A stretch of 5,100 nucleotides of DNA from Candidatus Rifleibacteriota bacterium (lineage in GTDB: Bacteria; Riflebacteria; Ozemobacteria; Ozemobacterales; Ozemobacteraceae), in NCBI GenBank assembly GCA_017526725.1, contig JAFXRA010000136.1, forward strand, positions 1 through 5,100. Reading direction: 5' to 3'. The position numbers and the translations under genes are program-made. The notes under the pieces were generated by a model. It saw only the letters and a list, made by a program, of their open reading frames with translations, ran no database searches and was not told the origin of the DNA. The first letter of the stretch is position 1, and each line of letters starts with the position of its first letter. Positions 4,872 to 5,100 of the stretch are shown piece after piece.

Positions 4872-5100
4872 ATGAAAAAAACAATACTTCGAATTTTATT
4901 ATTTTTTTTCTTCTTGCTTATTATTTATTTTGCCTTTATAGCAAGAGATACTGTTCGTCTGATAAACTACTTTAAGAATACTTCTGAAAGCCGCTCAGCA
5001 AGAGTTAAAACTATAGGAATCGAAGGTCTGTGCAAATACAAAAGTTTAGATTACGACGAAAACAAAAAATCCTTAGAACAAAATTTAAAAAAGCTTTTAA
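4872..5100 (+). CDS. Membrane-anchored protein of unknown function, N-terminal part (truncated by window edge)
   Basis: Seventy-six codons are visible, open to the window edge. The protein starts MKKT and has a strongly hydrophobic, Phe/Leu/Ile-rich segment at residues 5-24. R25 and D26 follow, with no clear signal-peptidase site, so an uncleaved N-terminal anchor with the rest outside the cytoplasm is the likeliest arrangement. An uncleaved or atypical signal peptide is the alternative. From residue 25 on it is hydrophilic and Lys/Ser-rich, and residues about 59-76 could form a charged helix. I recognise no family. A strong Shine-Dalgarno sequence and an extended -10 promoter support it as a real gene. 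It diverges from the exported MlaC-like gene, so shared control is possible. Confidence 0.85.
   Translation, partial: MKKTILRILLFFFFLLIIYFAFIARDTVRLINYFKNTSESRSARVKTIGIEGLCKYKSLDYDENKKSLEQNLKKLL

Overview
The window is AT-rich bacterial DNA on the standard code. It holds four protein-coding genes, two of them cut by the window edges, and one gene-free stretch of about 450 bp that is dense in repeats and palindromes. Three of the four products carry an N-terminal signal peptide or membrane anchor. One exported protein resembles MlaC, the periplasmic phospholipid carrier of diderm bacteria. A diderm (Gram-negative-type) host is therefore likely, but I cannot place the phylum from this sequence alone.

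Layout. Positions 1-1122 (minus strand) hold the N-terminal 374 residues of the replicative DNA polymerase III alpha subunit (dnaE), with an apparently complete PHP domain. Positions 1123-1579 hold no gene. This stretch lies between the divergent promoters of dnaE and the next gene, and it contains an element of about 325 bp (1217-1541) that looks like a dispersed or MITE-like repeat. Positions 1580-3148 (plus strand) encode an exported gamma-glutamyltranspeptidase-family Ntn-hydrolase that keeps the Thr nucleophile but has lost several glutamate-binding residues. A perfect bidirectional hairpin terminator (3164-3212) separates it from the convergent gene at 3220-4770 (minus strand). That gene encodes a 516-residue exported protein with an MlaC-like N-terminal domain, a possible PsbP/DcrB/Mog1-like middle domain and a C-terminal tail of about 150 residues that is extremely acidic. 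Diverging from it, 4872-5100 (plus strand) starts a membrane-anchored protein that I do not recognise and that runs off the window.

The genes do not form an operon or an evident pathway. Strand switches, one terminator and four separate predicted promoters make each gene its own transcription unit. Three promoters share an extended -10 (TGN-TATAAT or TGN-TATACT). The two plus-strand genes have Shine-Dalgarno sequences. The two minus-strand genes have none, and their promoter elements sit so close to the ATG that the mRNAs may be leaderless. I see no CRISPR array, tRNA, rRNA, transposase or phage gene. The least ordinary items are the acidic-tailed exported protein, the altered GGT-like active site and the intergenic repeat element.
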